Shown: positions 18,554-27,256 of the stretch, piece after piece
Layout: each line of letters starts with the position of its first letter
Numbering within the stretch: the first letter of the stretch is position 1
Assembly (NCBI GenBank): GCA_963804005.1
Contig: CAWDOP010000011.1
Location: forward strand, 62,001 to 126,000
Source: JAGXRK01 sp963804005
GTDB taxonomy: Bacteria; Bacteroidota; Ignavibacteria; Ignavibacteriales; Ignavibacteriaceae
Length of the DNA: 64,000 bases
Direction of reading: 5' to 3'
The notes under the pieces: generated by a model
What the model was told of the DNA's origin: nothing
The model's database searches: none
The model's input: the letters and a program-made list of their open reading frames with translations, nothing else
Made by a program: the position numbers and the translations under genes

Positions 18554-19228
18554 ATGAGAAGCAATTTTATTTATATAACCCAGATAATCCTTTTATTTGT
18601 AGCATTGGGCTACGGTCAATCCGACAAAGAGAAAATCGTTTTAAGTTCAAGATCATATTTCCCCATTAATAATGATCTGACATTAGTTTATGAGTCATCA
18701 TTTGGTGAAAGCATAACAAAATATTTTCAAGAAGGTGAGTTCACCATCTGTTCTAGTGAAGCTGATAAATTTAAGTATAGACAGGCTTTGCTGATAAAAG
18801 AAGACGGCGTGTTTGTAAAAGAAACATATCAGTTCTTAAAAATATTTTTATTCATTAAAAAAGAAGCAACTTTTACATATGGAGAACCGTTGCTGCGATT
18901 CCCCCTCCCTTTGTTACCGGATATGGAATGGAAATGGGAAGGAGACGAATATTCAGACGGTGAAGCGAATAAAGTTATGGTTACAGGAAAGACTTTTGAT
19001 AAAGAATTTATTATGACTAAAGCTGGAAGATTTGAAGCTATAAAATTGGAAACTATTGTGGTAGGTTCTTCCGATTCTAAAAATAGAATAACTGAATGGT
19101 ATGCTGAGGGGATTGGGTTAATAAAAGCAAAAATAGTAATTGAAGGTGGTGGACTGATGGGAGTTCTTAGGGATATTTTAGGATATGGAACCATCGAATT
19201 TGAATTAAAAGAAATAAGAAAAGAATAA
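18554..19228 (+). CDS. Secreted protein of unknown function (224 aa)
   Basis: I start at ATG 18554, which follows GAGGAAAGAAG and precedes a signal peptide (FIYITQIILLFVALGYGQ); an in-frame TTG seven codons upstream would overlap that ribosome site. The mature protein is beta-rich, with a repeated pattern of strands, TFTYGEPLLRFPLPLLPDMEWKW-type aromatic segments and WYAEGIGLIKAKI near the end. The last feature is typical of periplasmic or surface beta-sheet proteins in which a treated sample value is compared (the ITEWYAEGIG motif also occurs in many Bacteroidota hypotheticals). I assign no function. It lies downstream of element copy B. Confidence 0.7.
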   Translation: MRSNFIYITQIILLFVALGYGQSDKEKIVLSSRSYFPINNDLTLVYESSFGESITKYFQEGEFTICSSEADKFKYRQALLIKEDGVFVKETYQFLKIFLFIKKEATFTYGEPLLRFPLPLLPDMEWKWEGDEYSDGEANKVMVTGKTFDKEFIMTKAGRFEAIKLETIVVGSSDSKNRITEWYAEGIGLIKAKIVIEGGGLMGVLRDILGYGTIEFELKEIRKE

Positions 19229-19312
19229 TCGAACAATAAATAATTGCTCAGAATTTGGTTTTTTAGCAAGAAATATTTTTTAAACACTCCTATTCTAAAT
19301 AAATAGAAATTT

Positions 19313-19342
19313 AACCTCCCTAATAGGCGGAGTTGTTTTTTT
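19313..19342 (+). terminator. Weak possible terminator
   Basis: A short stem (CTCC at 19316-19319 with GGAG at 19329-19332) is followed by TTGTTTTTTT. It is placed after the secreted-protein gene but the stem is only 4-5 bp. Confidence 0.3.
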
Positions 19343-19392
19343 AGCTGGCAAAAAGAAAAATTAGTTGCTGAATTTAGGCTGTAGTGATTATT

Positions 19393-19440
19393 CTCTCACC
19401 CAAAAGATGTAGTCCCTTTTTCATTCTAATGACGGATTGA
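19393..19440 (+). promoter_or_regulatory. Repeated intergenic element, copy C
   Basis: Third copy of the five-copy element; it matches copy A from CACCCAAAAGATGTA through CCCTTTTTCAT, then diverges slightly before GGATTGA. It ends about 85 bases before the radical-SAM start at 19526. Confidence 0.65.
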
Positions 19441-19525
19441 GTTTTGATTATTAATAGCTGATTATAGGCTTAAATAAGAATCAACAATTCTATGAAATAA
19501 GCGCGTCTAGTTCAAGGAGTAAGAA

Positions 19526-21001
19526 ATGAACATTCTAATGGTTTATCCAATGTATCCGGATACGTTCTGGAGTTTTAAACACGCTTTAAAGTTTGTATCA
19601 AAGAAAGCGAGTTTTCCGCCGTTAGGACTTTTAACAGTTGCGTCAATGCTGCCCAAAGATTGGAATAAAAAACTAATTGATATGAATGCGAATCAGTTGA
19701 TGGACGATGATATTCTTTGGGCAGATGTTCTTTTTATAAGTGCGATGTCAATACAAAGTGAGTCTGCCAATGATGTGATACAAAGATGTAAAAAGCTAAA
19801 TGCAAAAATTGCAGCAGGCGGACCTTTATTTACAAGCAGTTCCGAACTTTATCAAAACATTGACTATCTGATTCTAAATGAAGCAGAAATTACTCTTCCG
19901 GAGTTTTTAAATGATCTGAGCGAAGGAAAGCCCAAGCACAAATACACTTCCGAAGATTGGGCGGATATTACAACCACGCCCCTGCCTCTTTGGGAACTTG
20001 TCTCAATTAATAATTATACTTCAATGAATCTTCAGTATTCGCGCGGCTGTCCTTATGATTGTGACTTTTGCGATATAACGGTTCTTTACGGAAGAAAACC
20101 CCGCACAAAAACAAAAGAACAAGTGATAGACGAATTAGATGCACTATATTTTACCGGCTGGCGTGGACCGGTTTTCTTTGTTGATGATAATTTTATCGGC
20201 AATAAAGTAAAATTGAAAAAAGAAATACTTCCCGCTATTGCCGAATGGATGGATAGAAGAAAAAATCCGTTTTACCTGAACACAGAAGCATCTATAAATC
20301 TTGCCGATGACGATACATTGATGAATCAAATGGCAAAAGCAGGATTTGAAGCTGTATTTATTGGAATTGAATCGCCTAACGAAAAAAGTCTGATTGAATG
20401 TAATAAACCTATGAATACAAACCGTGATTTAATTGCAAGTGTGAAGAAAATTCAAGCTGCTGGTTTGGAGGTTCAGGGTGGATTTATTGTTGGATTTGAC
20501 AATGATCCTCCGAAAATATTTGAAGAGCTTACAAACTTTATTCAGCAAAGCGGTATTGTAACTGCAATGGTTGGATTACTTAATGCACCAAGAGGGACAA
20601 AGCTTGAGAAAAGACTTCTCGATGAAGGCAGGATGCTAAAAGATTTTACAGGAAATAACACTGACTTTTCCATTAATTTTATTCCTAAGATGGATTCAGA
20701 AGAACTTCTTGATGGTTATAAATCTATCTTAAAAACAATATATTCGCCGAAGTATTATTATGAACGTGTTATGCGGTTTATGAAGGAATTTGAACCAAAG
20801 AAGAAAAAAGTATTTCACCTTAATCCAAACTATGTTCTTGCTTTGTTCAGATCAATACTTAAACTGGGCATAATTGGTGAGGAAAGAATTTATTACTGGA
20901 AATTATTTTTCTGGTCTTTATTCAGAAAGCCGCAGCTATTTTCATTAGCAATTTTATTTACAATTTATGGGTTTCATTTTAGAAGAGTATCTAACAGCTA
21001 G
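19526..21001 (+). CDS. B12-binding-domain radical SAM enzyme (DUF4070 type, hopanoid-methylase-like)
   Basis: The first ~150 residues form a cobalamin-binding-like Rossmann domain starting ILMVYPMYPDTFWSF, though the canonical D-x-H-x-x-G ligand motif is absent (IDMNAN). The radical SAM domain follows, with the [4Fe-4S] cysteines at 175, 179 and 182 (CPYDCDFC) and a TIM-barrel including FFVDDNFIGN and EASINLADDD. The C-terminal ~100 residues fit the DUF4070 region. Enzymes of this layout include the hopanoid C-2 methylase HpnP and several unassigned methylases or thiolases. No hopanoid genes are in the window, so the substrate is open. GGAG lies about 8 bases before the ATG. Confidence 0.8.
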   Translation: MNILMVYPMYPDTFWSFKHALKFVSKKASFPPLGLLTVASMLPKDWNKKLIDMNANQLMDDDILWADVLFISAMSIQSESANDVIQRCKKLNAKIAAGGPLFTSSSELYQNIDYLILNEAEITLPEFLNDLSEGKPKHKYTSEDWADITTTPLPLWELVSINNYTSMNLQYSRGCPYDCDFCDITVLYGRKPRTKTKEQVIDELDALYFTGWRGPVFFVDDNFIGNKVKLKKEILPAIAEWMDRRKNPFYLNTEASINLADDDTLMNQMAKAGFEAVFIGIESPNEKSLIECNKPMNTNRDLIASVKKIQAAGLEVQGGFIVGFDNDPPKIFEELTNFIQQSGIVTAMVGLLNAPRGTKLEKRLLDEGRMLKDFTGNNTDFSINFIPKMDSEELLDGYKSILKTIYSPKYYYERVMRFMKEFEPKKKKVFHLNPNYVLALFRSILKLGIIGEERIYYWKLFFWSLFRKPQLFSLAILFTIYGFHFRRVSNS

Positions 21002-21022
21002 TATTGAAGCATTATGCTTCCG

Positions 21023-21070
21023 AACCCGTTTAAGGGGATTAGTCCCCTTTTCATCCCTTTGCTCGATTGG
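21023..21070 (+). promoter_or_regulatory. Repeated intergenic element, copy D
   Basis: Fourth copy of the element. Here the first half forms a perfect hairpin, AAGGGG-ATTAGT-CCCCTT (21032-21047), before TTTCATCCCTTTGCTCGATTG. About 131 bases before the start at 21204. Confidence 0.65.
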
Positions 21071-21203
21071 TTTGACTTGCGCCATCTCGTATCTTGCTGT
21101 GTGTTCGAAAAAAGCGAATTTATCGTTGTTGTAAAAAAACATTGATTTAGGAACGATAATTTTAAGTTCGAAATAAATTGAAAATATAAAAGGAGTTATA
21201 GTC

Positions 21204-21701
21204 ATGAAAAATTTTCTATTGTTCGGTATGGTTTTGTTTTTGATGATAATTGTTGCAAAACCAATTGCAGCGCAGGATCGCGGATTTGGGATGGGGCTTA
21301 TTTTAGGAGAACCAACCGGGTTGAGCGCAAAACTCTGGACGTCAAAAATAAATGCTTTTGATTTCGGTCTTGGTGTAGGTCTTGGGGGTGATCGTATCAA
21401 ATACGAAGGTGACTACGATAATACTGGCCGTATCCATTTTCATATGGATTATCTCTGGCACTCATTCAATGCAATAAGTTCAACCGAAAGGTTTCCTCTT
21501 TATTATGGAATCGGTGGCAGGTTTAACAGTGGGGGAGGATATGAAAACTCCATTGGTGTAAGAGGAGTGTTTGGAATAGCCTGGTTTCCCCGTGCAACCC
21601 CCATTGATGTATTTTTTGAGTTAGTACCAGTCTTTCAGGTTACTCCACTTACCGGGCTGGGAATTGATGCCGGACTGGGTCTAAGATATTTCTTTCAATA
21701 A
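21204..21701 (+). CDS. Small outer-membrane beta-barrel protein
   Basis: Signal peptide to about residue 24 (AAQD), then a glycine- and aromatic-rich mature chain of ~140 residues with amphipathic strands (GFGMGLILGEPTGLSAKLW, HFHMDYLWHSF, GLGIDAGLGLRYFF) and a terminal Phe-Gln following an aromatic pair, consistent with a small eight-stranded barrel. Similar short proteins are annotated as DUF3996-like in other bacteria, but I am not sure of the family. AAAGGAG precedes the start. It is 42 bases upstream of the OmpA lipoprotein gene, so the two probably form a cell-envelope operon behind element copy D. Confidence 0.75.
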   Translation: MKNFLLFGMVLFLMIIVAKPIAAQDRGFGMGLILGEPTGLSAKLWTSKINAFDFGLGVGLGGDRIKYEGDYDNTGRIHFHMDYLWHSFNAISSTERFPLYYGIGGRFNSGGGYENSIGVRGVFGIAWFPRATPIDVFFELVPVFQVTPLTGLGIDAGLGLRYFFQ

Positions 21702-21743
21702 AAGAAAATAATTTTTGAAGTTTTTAATGAAAGGAGTTTAACG

Positions 21744-22412
21744 ATGAAAAAAATAAAAAACATAATTGTGATTTCAGCTTTAGCCATGTCTGTTTTTGTT
21801 TTTGGTTGCAGTGCTAGTAACGCTGTTAAAGGAGGAGTTATTGGCGGAGTTAGCGGTGGTGTGGTTGGTGGAGTTATTGGTGATCAATTAGGTAATACTG
21901 CATTGGGTGCGATAATTGGTGCAGCCGTTGGTGGTACCGCTGGAGTTTTGATTGGTAAGCATATGGATAAGCAAGCCAAAGAAATGGAAAAAGACATTGA
22001 AGGTGCAGAAATAGAAAGGGTTGGCGAAGGTATAAAAATTACTTTCGATTCAGGAATCTTATTTGGATTCGATTCCTCAACACTTCAACCCGAAGCTAAA
22101 GCAAATATCAGTAAACTTGCTGTAATTCTTAAAAAATATCCTGATACAAATATCCTGGTAACAGGACATACCGATTCTGATGGTTCAGACCAATACAATC
22201 AGGATTTGTCTGAAAGAAGAGCTAAATCAGTTTCAGATTATGCAATGTTACAAGGGGTTAATTCTTCAAGACTTTCTATTATCGGATTAGGTGAAACTGA
22301 ACCTGTTGCATCAAACGATACAGACTATGGAAAAAGCCAGAACAGAAGAGTTGAAATCGCAATTTTCGCAAATGAAGATCTTAAAGCAGCTGCTGAAAGA
22401 GGCGAACTTTAA
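21744..22412 (+). CDS. OmpA-family lipoprotein with glycine-zipper segment
   Basis: Lipobox cysteine at residue 22 (VFVFGC), then a glycine-zipper segment (about residues 29-70, repeated GGVIGGVSGG patterns) that can pack as helices in the membrane. The OmpA C-terminal domain (about 95-215) contains LFGFDSSTLQPEAKANI, GHTDSDGSDQYNQDLSERRA and NRRVEIAI, the peptidoglycan-binding motif with Asp and Arg that contact diaminopimelate. This is a YiaD-like protein tethering the envelope to the cell wall. The ATG is preceded by AAAGGAG. Likely co-transcribed with the small barrel protein upstream. Confidence 0.9.
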   Translation: MKKIKNIIVISALAMSVFVFGCSASNAVKGGVIGGVSGGVVGGVIGDQLGNTALGAIIGAAVGGTAGVLIGKHMDKQAKEMEKDIEGAEIERVGEGIKITFDSGILFGFDSSTLQPEAKANISKLAVILKKYPDTNILVTGHTDSDGSDQYNQDLSERRAKSVSDYAMLQGVNSSRLSIIGLGETEPVASNDTDYGKSQNRRVEIAIFANEDLKAAAERGEL

Positions 22413-22435
22413 TAAGTTTATGGATGGTGGGCAGT

Positions 22436-22464
22436 GGGCACAAAGCCGTTAAAGCGGAGTGCCC
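22436..22464 (+). terminator. Hairpin after the OmpA lipoprotein gene
   Basis: A 6-bp stem (GGGCAC at 22436-22441, GTGCCC at 22459-22464) with an inner CCG/CGG pairing, followed by a T-rich stretch (TTGATTTTTG). It lies 24 bases after the stop codon. Confidence 0.45.
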
Positions 22465-22535
22465 TTGATTTTTGAAAATCCCTTGGCGGTATTTTATATC
22501 TTTCATTCATTTCCTGTAGAAATGTCTAGCTCGCG

Positions 22536-22583
22536 AATCTCCCTAAGGTCATGGTCCCTTTTTCATCCCTTTGCCCGATTGAT
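22536..22583 (+). promoter_or_regulatory. Repeated intergenic element, copy E
   Basis: Fifth copy of the element, with GGTCCCTTTTTCATCC and CGATTGAT preserved. It lies about 160 bases before the glycosyltransferase start at 22743, so it may put the GT/GH130 locus under the same control as the envelope genes. Confidence 0.65.
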
Positions 22584-22742
22584 ATAACCTAGAATTATGC
22601 TTAGCTTATTTTACTTTTTGAAGCGCAACCATACCATAGTATCAGGAAATAAATGTAAATAAAATTGCAGAAAAACAAACAAGAGTAAAAAAGTAGTAAT
22701 TCAAAACAGATAACCATTTTATTATTAAAATCGATATTAATC

Positions 22743-25025
22743 TTGAAACAAAACATTATTAACTCATCACTGAACCGGATTGCCTTCATTGGAAATTATT
22801 TACCGCGCCAGTGTGGAATAGCAACATTTACAACCGATTTGTGTGAAGCTATTGCTGAACAATATAGCAGTACAACATGCATTGCACTGCCTGTAAACGA
22901 TGTTGCCGCTGGATATGCATATTCAACCCGGGTTAGATTTGAACTTACGGAGAAAGACATAGACTCTTACTTAAGAGCCTCAGATTTTTTAAACATTAAT
23001 AATGTTGACCTTGTGTGTCTGCAATTTGAGTATGGAATATTCGGCGGAAAAGCAGGAAGCCACATACTAGCACTCTTGCGCGGATTACGCATGCCGATCG
23101 TTACAACTTTGCATACAATACTAAAAGACCCCGACCCAGATCAGAAGAGGGTATTACAAGAAGTTGCCGCGTTATCAGATCGTATGGTCGTTATGAGTGA
23201 ACGTGGTTCTGAATTTCTGTATGATGTTTATAATGTGTCTTTGGAAAAAGTTGATCTGATTCCACACGGTATCCCTGACGTACCATTTGTCGATCCAAGT
23301 TTTAACAAAGATTTATTTGGAGTAGAGGGAAAAATAGTTTTATTAAGTTTTGGTTTACTCTCGTCGAACAAAGGAATCGAGACTGTTATATCTGCTCTGC
23401 CCGATATTATTGCCCGTTATCCCGAAATTGTTTATATCGTTGTTGGTGCAACACATCCTCATGTTATTCAACAGGAGGGCGAAGCTTACCGTCTTTCTTT
23501 GCAGTGGCTGGCTCAACAGAAAGGTGTAGAAAGTAATGTAATTTTTTACAACCGCTTTGTCACTCTGGAAGAACTTGTTGAGTTTATAAGTGCTGCAGAT
23601 ATTTATATTACACCTTACCTCAATGAAGCACAAATAACATCCGGAACTTTGGCTTATACGTTAGGAGCAGGTAAAGCTGTTATTTCTACACCTTATTGGT
23701 ATGCACAAGAGGTTCTTTCAGACGGAAGAGGTGTACTGGTGCCATTTCGTGATCCTATAGCTTTGGCTGAGCAAGTAATCAACTTATTGGAAAACGAAGC
23801 CGAACGGCATGCAATGCGCAAGCGTGCTTATAAATTTGGAAGAGCTATGATCTGGTCTGAAGTAGCACAACGTTATATGGAGAGTTTTAAACGTGCACGG
23901 GCGGAGCGCCGCCATTACATTCCTCCAAACTTTAGTGTCAAAGCATTGGATAAACATCCATGGGAGTTCCCTCCGATCAAACTCGACCATTTACAAAACA
24001 TGACTGACGATACAGGCATGTTTCAACATGCCCTTTTTACTGTGCCCAATTATTCTCATGGCTATACCACCGATGACAATGCCCGGGCTCTTTTAGTATG
24101 TATTCTCTTAGACGAACTGGGTATCAGCGAGAGTTTGGGATTAGCTTCCCGCTATCTTGCCTTTCTCGGATTTGCATTCAATACCCAGACTAAACGTTTT
24201 CGAAATTTTATGGACTATCAGCGCAATTGGTTAGAAGATACTGGTTCAGACGACAGTCATGGACGCGCACTTTTGGCGTTAGGAACTGTATTAAATCATT
24301 CTAATATACCCGCATTCAACAGTATGGCGGGTTGGTTATTCGAACAATCCATGCCCGCAATCGTTAAAACTACAAGCCCGCGGGCCTGGGCTTATGCAAT
24401 TTTAGGTATTCACGAGTACTCACAAAAATTTGCCGGTGACCGCAGGGCAAGCCATGTTCGGGATGAATTGGCAGGACGGCTTCTAACATCATATCAGAAT
24501 AATCGTTCTGAAGAATGGCGCTGGTACGAAAGTGAACTTTCATATTGCAACGCAGCTCTACCACATGCTTTACTCACATGCGGAAAATTAATTAATAACA
24601 AAGCGATGGCTGATGCCGGGTTGGAGTCATTAACGTGGCTGGCTGATTTGCAGCGTGCTGATGCAGGTCATTTTGTTCCGATTGGATCAAATGGTTTTTA
24701 TCAGAAAGGTGGAGAAAGGGCTCGTTTTGATCAGCAGCCTATTGAGGCACAAGCAATGGTATCGGCCTGTCTCGAAGCATACCGGATTACAACAGACAAA
24801 CGATGGCACAAAGAAGCCCGCCGTGCATTTGAGTGGTTTCTCGGGCGTAACGATTTAAATCTCCCCATTTACGATCCCACAACAGGCGGCTGCCGGGACG
24901 GTTTGCATCCTGACCGTCCAAACGAGAATCAAGGCGCAGAATCTACTTTGGCTTTTCTTCAGTCATTACTGGAATTACGTCTGGCTGAACATACGCATTT
25001 ATCAATGGAGGCAAAATCAAAATGA
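22743..25025 (+). CDS. GT4 glycosyltransferase fused to a six-hairpin-glycosidase-like domain
   Basis: Residues 1-400 form a GT4 glycosyltransferase (GT-B fold): PRQCGIATFTTDL near the N-terminus, then the conserved donor-binding region around ITSGTLAYTLGAGKAVISTPYW. Residues ~410-750 resemble an (alpha/alpha)6 barrel as in GH127/88-like enzymes (TTDDNARALLVCILLDELG, EEWRWYESELSYCNAALPHALL, DQQPIEAQAMVSACLEAY). Start is a TTG at 22743 with no clear ribosome site; no ATG lies near. GC here is higher than its neighbours, 47% in one 60-base line sampled. The next gene (GT4) begins 83 bases downstream, followed by two GH130 genes, so this likely belongs to a mannoside-type synthesis locus. Confidence 0.85.
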   Translation: MKQNIINSSLNRIAFIGNYLPRQCGIATFTTDLCEAIAEQYSSTTCIALPVNDVAAGYAYSTRVRFELTEKDIDSYLRASDFLNINNVDLVCLQFEYGIFGGKAGSHILALLRGLRMPIVTTLHTILKDPDPDQKRVLQEVAALSDRMVVMSERGSEFLYDVYNVSLEKVDLIPHGIPDVPFVDPSFNKDLFGVEGKIVLLSFGLLSSNKGIETVISALPDIIARYPEIVYIVVGATHPHVIQQEGEAYRLSLQWLAQQKGVESNVIFYNRFVTLEELVEFISAADIYITPYLNEAQITSGTLAYTLGAGKAVISTPYWYAQEVLSDGRGVLVPFRDPIALAEQVINLLENEAERHAMRKRAYKFGRAMIWSEVAQRYMESFKRARAERRHYIPPNFSVKALDKHPWEFPPIKLDHLQNMTDDTGMFQHALFTVPNYSHGYTTDDNARALLVCILLDELGISESLGLASRYLAFLGFAFNTQTKRFRNFMDYQRNWLEDTGSDDSHGRALLALGTVLNHSNIPAFNSMAGWLFEQSMPAIVKTTSPRAWAYAILGIHEYSQKFAGDRRASHVRDELAGRLLTSYQNNRSEEWRWYESELSYCNAALPHALLTCGKLINNKAMADAGLESLTWLADLQRADAGHFVPIGSNGFYQKGGERARFDQQPIEAQAMVSACLEAYRITTDKRWHKEARRAFEWFLGRNDLNLPIYDPTTGGCRDGLHPDRPNENQGAESTLAFLQSLLELRLAEHTHLSMEAKSK

Positions 25026-25108
25026 ACTATCAGCATGCAGAATCTTAATGCCGACGAGATTTTAAACCAACCGTCGTTACGGAAAACCGATTAACAAAAG
25101 GATTATTC

Positions 25109-26143
25109 ATGCACATTGCCATGCTCTCGCCCATTGCCTGGCGCACACCGCCACGACATTATGGCCCGTGGGAAAGCGTAGTATCTCTTTTGACCGAGGG
25201 ATTGGTATCGCGAGGTCATCAAGTTACCCTTTTTGCTACCGGTGATTCTGAAACCAGCGGCAAACTGTATTCTGTTTGCGCCCAGGGCTATGAAGAAGAT
25301 CTCTCCATTATTCCAAAAGTTTGGGAGTGCCTACACATTTCAGAACTCTTTGAACATGCTGAAGAGTTTGACATTATCCATAATAATTTTGACTTTTTAC
25401 CTTTGACATATACTGGTCTTATCACTACCCCAGTAGTTACAACCATTCACGGCTTTTCATCTCCCGGGATTCTGCCGGTTTATAAAAAATATAACGGCAA
25501 AGTATTCTATGTTTCCATCAGCGATGCCGACCGATCGCCGGATCTTAACTATATTAAAACCATCCATCACGGCCTAGATATAAATCAGTTTGATTTTCAG
25601 CTTGAACCGGATGATTATTTAATCTTTTTCGGACGCATTCACCATGACAAAGGTCCCAAAGAGGCTATTGAAATTGCTACGGCTTGTAACAAAAAGCTAA
25701 TATTAGCGGGAATTATTCAGGATGAAGCTTACTATAAAAAGTATATTGTACCCCACCTGGACAACAGCAATGTTGTTTATGCCGGCAGTGCAGGACCGGT
25801 TCAGCGTAACCAACTTCTTGGTAAAGCAACCGCACTTCTTCATCCTATAAATTTCAATGAACCTTTTGGCTTGACCGTTATAGAATCTATGGCTTGCGGT
25901 ACTCCGGTGATCGCTTTTAACAGGGGAAGCATGCCCGAACTTATTGAAAACGGCAAGAACGGTTTTCTTGTAAATACAATAGGTGAAGCAATAGCCGCTG
26001 TTGGACGCGTAAAAGATATTAACCGGGCATATTGCCGCCACCGTGTTGAACAATATTTCACAATCAACCGCATGGTTGAAGAATATATTCAGGTCTATGG
26101 AATGATTCTTGATAAGAGAAAAGGACAGAAGTACCGAGAATGA
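25109..26143 (+). CDS. GT4 glycosyltransferase
   Basis: The 344-residue GT-B enzyme starts with the nucleotide-sugar side motif LSPIAWRTPPRHYGPWE and has the C-terminal GT4 signature (FNEPFGLTVIESMACGTPVIAFNRGSMPELI) in which the two glutamates bind the donor. A start ATG follows AAAGGA. Its stop overlaps the GH130 start by four bases (ATGA), a sign of translational coupling with a mannoside phosphorylase-type gene, so a mannosyl donor (GDP-mannose) is a plausible but unproven substrate. GC is raised: 58% in one 60-base line sampled. Confidence 0.88.
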   Translation: MHIAMLSPIAWRTPPRHYGPWESVVSLLTEGLVSRGHQVTLFATGDSETSGKLYSVCAQGYEEDLSIIPKVWECLHISELFEHAEEFDIIHNNFDFLPLTYTGLITTPVVTTIHGFSSPGILPVYKKYNGKVFYVSISDADRSPDLNYIKTIHHGLDINQFDFQLEPDDYLIFFGRIHHDKGPKEAIEIATACNKKLILAGIIQDEAYYKKYIVPHLDNSNVVYAGSAGPVQRNQLLGKATALLHPINFNEPFGLTVIESMACGTPVIAFNRGSMPELIENGKNGFLVNTIGEAIAAVGRVKDINRAYCRHRVEQYFTINRMVEEYIQVYGMILDKRKGQKYRE

Positions 26144-27087
26144 ATATGACTAATCGAGTTCCCATTATAAAACGTTACAATAAAAATCCTATTCTTACAA
26201 AAGACGATGTGCCCTATCCAGTAGCCACCGTTCACAATGCAGGAGTAGTGAAGCACAATGGTCGTTACATAATGCTTTTCAGATCGCACTTGCATAACGG
26301 GCGCTCTATTATCGGCAGAGCCGACAGTGAAGATGGTTTTTCCTTCACGGTTCATCCGGAGCCTTTTCTTATACCGTCAACGGACAATAAATTTGCGGAA
26401 TATGAAGAGTTCGGGGTCGAAGACCTCAGAATCTGCCCGGTAGAGGATGACTACCTGCTTACATATAGCGCATATTCTCGTCACGGTGTTCGGATTGCCC
26501 TTGCACACACCAGTGATTTTGAAAAAGTTGAACGCATTGCTCTTATAACTCAGGCCGACCTTCGCAACGTCGTAATTTTTCCTCAAAAGTTTGGTGGAAA
26601 ATATGCGCGTCTTGACCGTCCGCATTCCGAAATTTCACCCTGGTCTATCTGGATTTCCTATTCCCCCGATCTGGTTCACTGGGGGAATTCCCGGGTGATT
26701 ATGAAGCCGGTTCCATATCATTGGGATGAAATGAAAATCGGGCCCGGTGCACCGCCCTTTAAAACCGACAAGGGCTGGCTGCATATTTACCACGGAGTTT
26801 TTAAGACTATGTCGGGTGTAGTTTATCGACTAGGTGTTGCTCTGCACAATCTAAATGATCCGGCGAAAATTATTGGAGTTTCCGATAAATGGATATTGCA
26901 ACCAGAAGATACCTGGGAAGTGAGCGGCTATGTACCCAATGTTGTCTTTACGTGTGGAGTTGTTCCTGAAGAAGATGGTACGGTAAAAATTTATTGGGGC
27001 GGTGCTGATACAGTAATGTGCTGCGGCACAGCAGTGATCGACGAATTAGTCCAACTTTGTTTGTCGGATTCCAGGTTGCCGTTGTAA
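26140..27087 (+). CDS. GH130 family glycoside phosphorylase/hydrolase (short form)
   Basis: The family's five-bladed propeller hallmark is present: an N-terminal NPILTKDDV, then AGVVKHNGRYIMLFRSH, and the active-site motif FGVEDLR at 91-97 with Asp95 as likely general acid. WGNSRVIMKP, IGPGAPPFKTDKGWLHIYHGV and WEVSGYVPNVVFTCG complete the later blades. GH130 enzymes cleave beta-mannosides, mostly by phosphorolysis (beta-1,4- or beta-1,2-linked). The 315-residue length is normal. The ATG overlaps the end of the GT4 gene, and another GH130 lies 169 bases downstream, so production and recycling of a mannoside may be coupled here. Confidence 0.9.
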   Translation: MNMTNRVPIIKRYNKNPILTKDDVPYPVATVHNAGVVKHNGRYIMLFRSHLHNGRSIIGRADSEDGFSFTVHPEPFLIPSTDNKFAEYEEFGVEDLRICPVEDDYLLTYSAYSRHGVRIALAHTSDFEKVERIALITQADLRNVVIFPQKFGGKYARLDRPHSEISPWSIWISYSPDLVHWGNSRVIMKPVPYHWDEMKIGPGAPPFKTDKGWLHIYHGVFKTMSGVVYRLGVALHNLNDPAKIIGVSDKWILQPEDTWEVSGYVPNVVFTCGVVPEEDGTVKIYWGGADTVMCCGTAVIDELVQLCLSDSRLPL

Positions 27088-27256
27088 CCGGACACCAAAT
27101 ATCATAACCGTATTTTTAAATCAAGAATTCGCTAATTAAATTTCATTAAATTATATAATCATATTTTCAAGAAAATAGTAAGATTTACAATCAACATCGA
27201 AGTGCAAACTGTTGACATAAAGCTTAAAATATAAACCAATTTAATAAGACTGAGAT

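Noticed and set aside
16783..22583. CRISPR array from the five repeated elements
   Set aside because: Copies are spaced 1-1.7 kb apart with genes between; no spacers, and no cas genes anywhere.
16783..22583. Sigma-54 promoters for the repeated elements
   Set aside because: No GG-N10-GC pair at the proper spacing in all copies.
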